Translations under genes and position numbers: made by a program | Notes under the pieces: model-generated | What the model saw: only the letters and a program-made list of their open reading frames with translations | Told to the model about the DNA's origin: nothing | The model's database searches: none | From: an uncultured Alistipes sp. | Lineage (GTDB): Bacteria > Bacteroidota > Bacteroidia > Bacteroidales > Rikenellaceae | DNA: 23,669 bases | Direction: 5' to 3' | Assembly: GCA_947173915.1 (NCBI GenBank) | Contig: CAMWGZ010000004.1 | Coordinates: forward strand, 1-23,669 | In this document: in pieces, positions 21,532-23,669 of the stretch | Position numbering within the stretch: position 1 is the first letter of the stretch | Layout of the letters: each line of letters opens with the position of its first letter

Positions 21532-23669
21532 TTATTGCCGTTTTCCTTCCAATTTTCCTAATCGCATTACTATCGAGGTTTGACTTCTGCCCATTTTCTC
21601 GGCTATGTATTTTATACTTTTCCCTTCATGATAAAGGGTAAGCAGAAAATTATCCGCACTGCGTGTCCACTTTTTGTTGGCGTTTGGATGCTTGGCATAA
21701 CTTTCTTCCGTGACTTTTTCCGGATGCAAGAACTCGTCCACGAAAACAGAAGGGAAGCGTCTGTCATACAGTACATAGGTCTTGACTTTTGCTCTGGTAA
21801 TGGCTACATAAAACAGCCTACGTTCTTCTCCGTATGGATATTGGTCGCTTTTTGTCAAGACATAATTAAGAACAGGGTCATCGCTTACAAGTGAGGGAAA
21901 CCCGTATGTGTCCTTGTTACATTGAAGAACTATCACATAGTCTGCTTCAAGTCCTTTGGATTTATGAACGGTCAGAAACTCTATTTTCCTATCTCCGATG
22001 ATATAGAAAAAACGATTACCCTCTTTCACGGATTTATACATGAACGACAGGTAATAATCATCAAAGGAATATCTCCCTAACAAAAATACTGATTTGTCCA
22101 ATGGAATTGACGCAACCAATTGTCCGATGACATTGCAATATTCACGCCTTTCATAATCACAGAATTGTAATTCTGTTTTAACTTGTGGATTAAAAGGATG
22201 GATGTTCTTTTTAATTTGGGCTTCGTTGCGTTGGATGAATTGCGAGGACAGGCTGACCAAAGGCTCTCCAAACCGATATGTAGTTTCAATCTTGTTGATT
22301 TCCGTCTGACCAAAGTAATATGAAAATTGATTGAAAAGTGCCATGTCGCTCCCTGAAAAACGATAGATGGACTGCCAGTCATCGCCCACACAATACAACT
22401 TAGCAGGCGGATTTCCCTCTCGCAATACTTTTAAGAAGTTGTAACGGTCAACGGATATGTCTTGAAACTCGTCCACAATGATATAATCATACTTCACAGA
22501 ATGGGAGGAACGACAAATGTCGGTAGCTTGCAGGATTGCATCCGTAAAATCTATTTGGTTGATATTCGTCAATTCTTCAATATACCGTTTATAAACGGGT
22601 TGAAAGATGTTTTTGATAATGAATGTACTGCGTTCGTCCCCTGCGTTTTTAGTTTGCCTTAATACTTCATCTACAGATTTGCAGCTTGACTTTATCAATG
22701 TCACAAAAGTCACGACAAGGCGGATAAAAGCCTTCTCCTGCTTGCTATTCGGGGGAAGAATCATATCGTATAATTCAGCATCTGTTTTCTCTTGGATAGG
22801 AACATCAGTCTTTTCCAATAAGTTTTTTAATTTCTCCCGAATATCGGAATAATGAAAATCTGCACTTGAAGTTGTTAATAGCTCTGTACCAAATTTCTCA
22901 TGTGCCGCTTTTTTCCATGTTATGCCATCGTTATACTTTTGGTTTGCTTCTTCATAGGTAATGCCTCTGTCTTTGGCAAACCATATAGGAACAAGTCCAT
23001 GTTCGTCCACTCCAAAATGCTCTAAATATACTCGCCTTGTTTTTCCACTTTGTTCAAAATATATGGAAAAATCCGGTTTGTATTGAGAGTGCATCTCGTC
23101 TGCCAATGGATGTTCGTATGGTTCTTCATATCTGAATTTTACGCTAAGGGAAGATAGCGCAAAGCATATTTTCTGCTCTTGCTCACTTCGTACATAAACA
23201 GTTTTTCCGTCCATATCAGGAAACGATGCTTTCAAACGTACATCCTTCTGTTCTGAAAGTTGTTGCCTACGTTCATTCTTCCGCTTTTCCCACTCCTTTT
23301 CGGGCGTTTGATAATCAATAAAGTATTCTATTACGCTTTCCTTGAATTTCTTATCATTCAATAATTCATGGTAGATTTTCACGAAGAGCGCGTCCGTCTT
23401 TTCATATATTGATGGCTTTTGACCTGTTGTTTGTCCGATAATGTCAAGGGCAAGTTTGTGAAAAGTGTACCCTCTCAAACCTGTAATACCCATTCTTTCT
23501 GTCAATTCGGCGGCAGCCTTGTTTGTGTAGCTGATAAGGAGGATATTTTGAGGATTGACTTTCTTTATTTCAGTCAAATACTTTACCTTTCCTACGATGG
23601 ATGAAGTCTTTCCACTTCCCGCACTACTAACTACCAAACAATTTTCTTCTTCTGAAACGATTGAGCGTC
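21532..23669 (-). CDS. UvrD/Rep-family helicase with nuclease-like insertion and C-terminal HTH (5' end outside window)
   Basis: This is a superfamily 1 DNA helicase, incomplete at its N-terminus: the frame runs to the window edge, so the TTG at 23637 is internal. Motifs in order are Walker A SSAGSGKT (about 23625-23605), motif II VDEFQD (about 22478-22461), GDDWQSIYRFSG (motif III), HKSKGLEADYVIVL (V) and RRLFYVAITRAK (VI). Between motifs I and II an insertion carries E-rich, YKPDF and YLEHFG segments (about 23160-23010), like PD-(D/E)XK nucleases but with His at the lysine position. After motif VI come KKWTRSADNFLLTLYHEGKS and YIAEKMGRSQTSI, a helix-turn-helix. About 711 residues are visible. 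AT-rich composition and codon use unlike its neighbours suggest recent transfer. A role in phage defence or in a mobile element is possible but unproven. Confidence 0.88.
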   Translation of the reverse strand, partial: RSIVSEEENCLVVSSAGSGKTSSIVGKVKYLTEIKKVNPQNILLISYTNKAAAELTERMGITGLRGYTFHKLALDIIGQTTGQKPSIYEKTDALFVKIYHELLNDKKFKESVIEYFIDYQTPEKEWEKRKNERRQQLSEQKDVRLKASFPDMDGKTVYVRSEQEQKICFALSSLSVKFRYEEPYEHPLADEMHSQYKPDFSIYFEQSGKTRRVYLEHFGVDEHGLVPIWFAKDRGITYEEANQKYNDGITWKKAAHEKFGTELLTTSSADFHYSDIREKLKNLLEKTDVPIQEKTDAELYDMILPPNSKQEKAFIRLVVTFVTLIKSSCKSVDEVLRQTKNAGDERSTFIIKNIFQPVYKRYIEELTNINQIDFTDAILQATDICRSSHSVKYDYIIVDEFQDISVDRYNFLKVLREGNPPAKLYCVGDDWQSIYRFSGSDMALFNQFSYYFGQTEINKIETTYRFGEPLVSLSSQFIQRNEAQIKKNIHPFNPQVKTELQFCDYERREYCNVIGQLVASIPLDKSVFLLGRYSFDDYYLSFMYKSVKEGNRFFYIIGDRKIEFLTVHKSKGLEADYVIVLQCNKDTYGFPSLVSDDPVLNYVLTKSDQYPYGEERRLFYVAITRAKVKTYVLYDRRFPSVFVDEFLHPEKVTEESYAKHPNANKKWTRSADNFLLTLYHEGKSIKYIAEKMGRSQTSIVMRLGKLEGKRQ

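Noticed and set aside
1..23669. CRISPR array, tRNA genes or insertion sequences
   Set aside because: No regularly spaced identical repeats, no cloverleaf with conserved T-loop, and no transposase motifs were found by eye.

Overview
The window looks like chromosome of a GC-rich member of the Bacteroidales, most likely Alistipes (Rikenellaceae) or a close relative. Three things point there. Promoters follow the Bacteroidota pattern TTTG-N19-21-TAnnTTTG. Many proteins have Bacteroidota-type sequences (the DUF3467 and DUF4271 families, IspH, HemD-like, and an HQLGTP-type histidine kinase). The core genes are GC-rich. The genus is an inference; I could not run a database search.

Left part (1-4300). 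A well-formed promoter at 300-330 drives lnt (lipoprotein N-acylation) and folC (folate polyglutamylation), closed by a strong terminator. Next comes a small broken lipoprotein gene (two frame changes) with its own promoter and terminator, then a convergent DUF3467 gene.

Middle part, plus strand (4461-12790). An array of promoter-like units with a period of about 75 bp precedes a ten-gene run: LysE-type exporter, cmk, ispH, a small membrane protein, a carboxy-terminal processing protease, an orphan histidine kinase, a DUF4271 membrane protein, a uroporphyrinogen-III synthase (hemD-like, TTG start, possible internal promoter), rnpA and yidD. Spacing is tight or overlapping almost throughout.

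Middle part, minus strand (19201 down to 12809). A single apparent operon encodes a complete tripartite efflux pump and its likely regulator: TolC-type outer membrane protein, MacA-type adaptor, ABC ATPase, MacB-type permease, LytS-type sensor kinase and LytTR response regulator. A consensus promoter precedes it. Just upstream of that promoter lie two 14-bp direct repeats exactly 21 bp apart, the geometry expected of a LytTR-family binding site, so I propose autoregulation.

Right part, minus strand (19306-23669). The RNase P RNA gene (rnpB) has its own promoter box and strong terminator, so both RNase P subunits are encoded within 7.5 kb. Upstream lies a 514-residue lipoprotein built of three diverged repeats and apparently related to the broken lipoprotein at 3.4 kb. 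At about 21335 the composition changes sharply to AT-rich. From there to the window edge lies a UvrD-family helicase with a nuclease-like insertion and a C-terminal helix-turn-helix, cut off at its N-terminus. This last part looks horizontally acquired. No tRNA, CRISPR array or insertion sequence was recognised.
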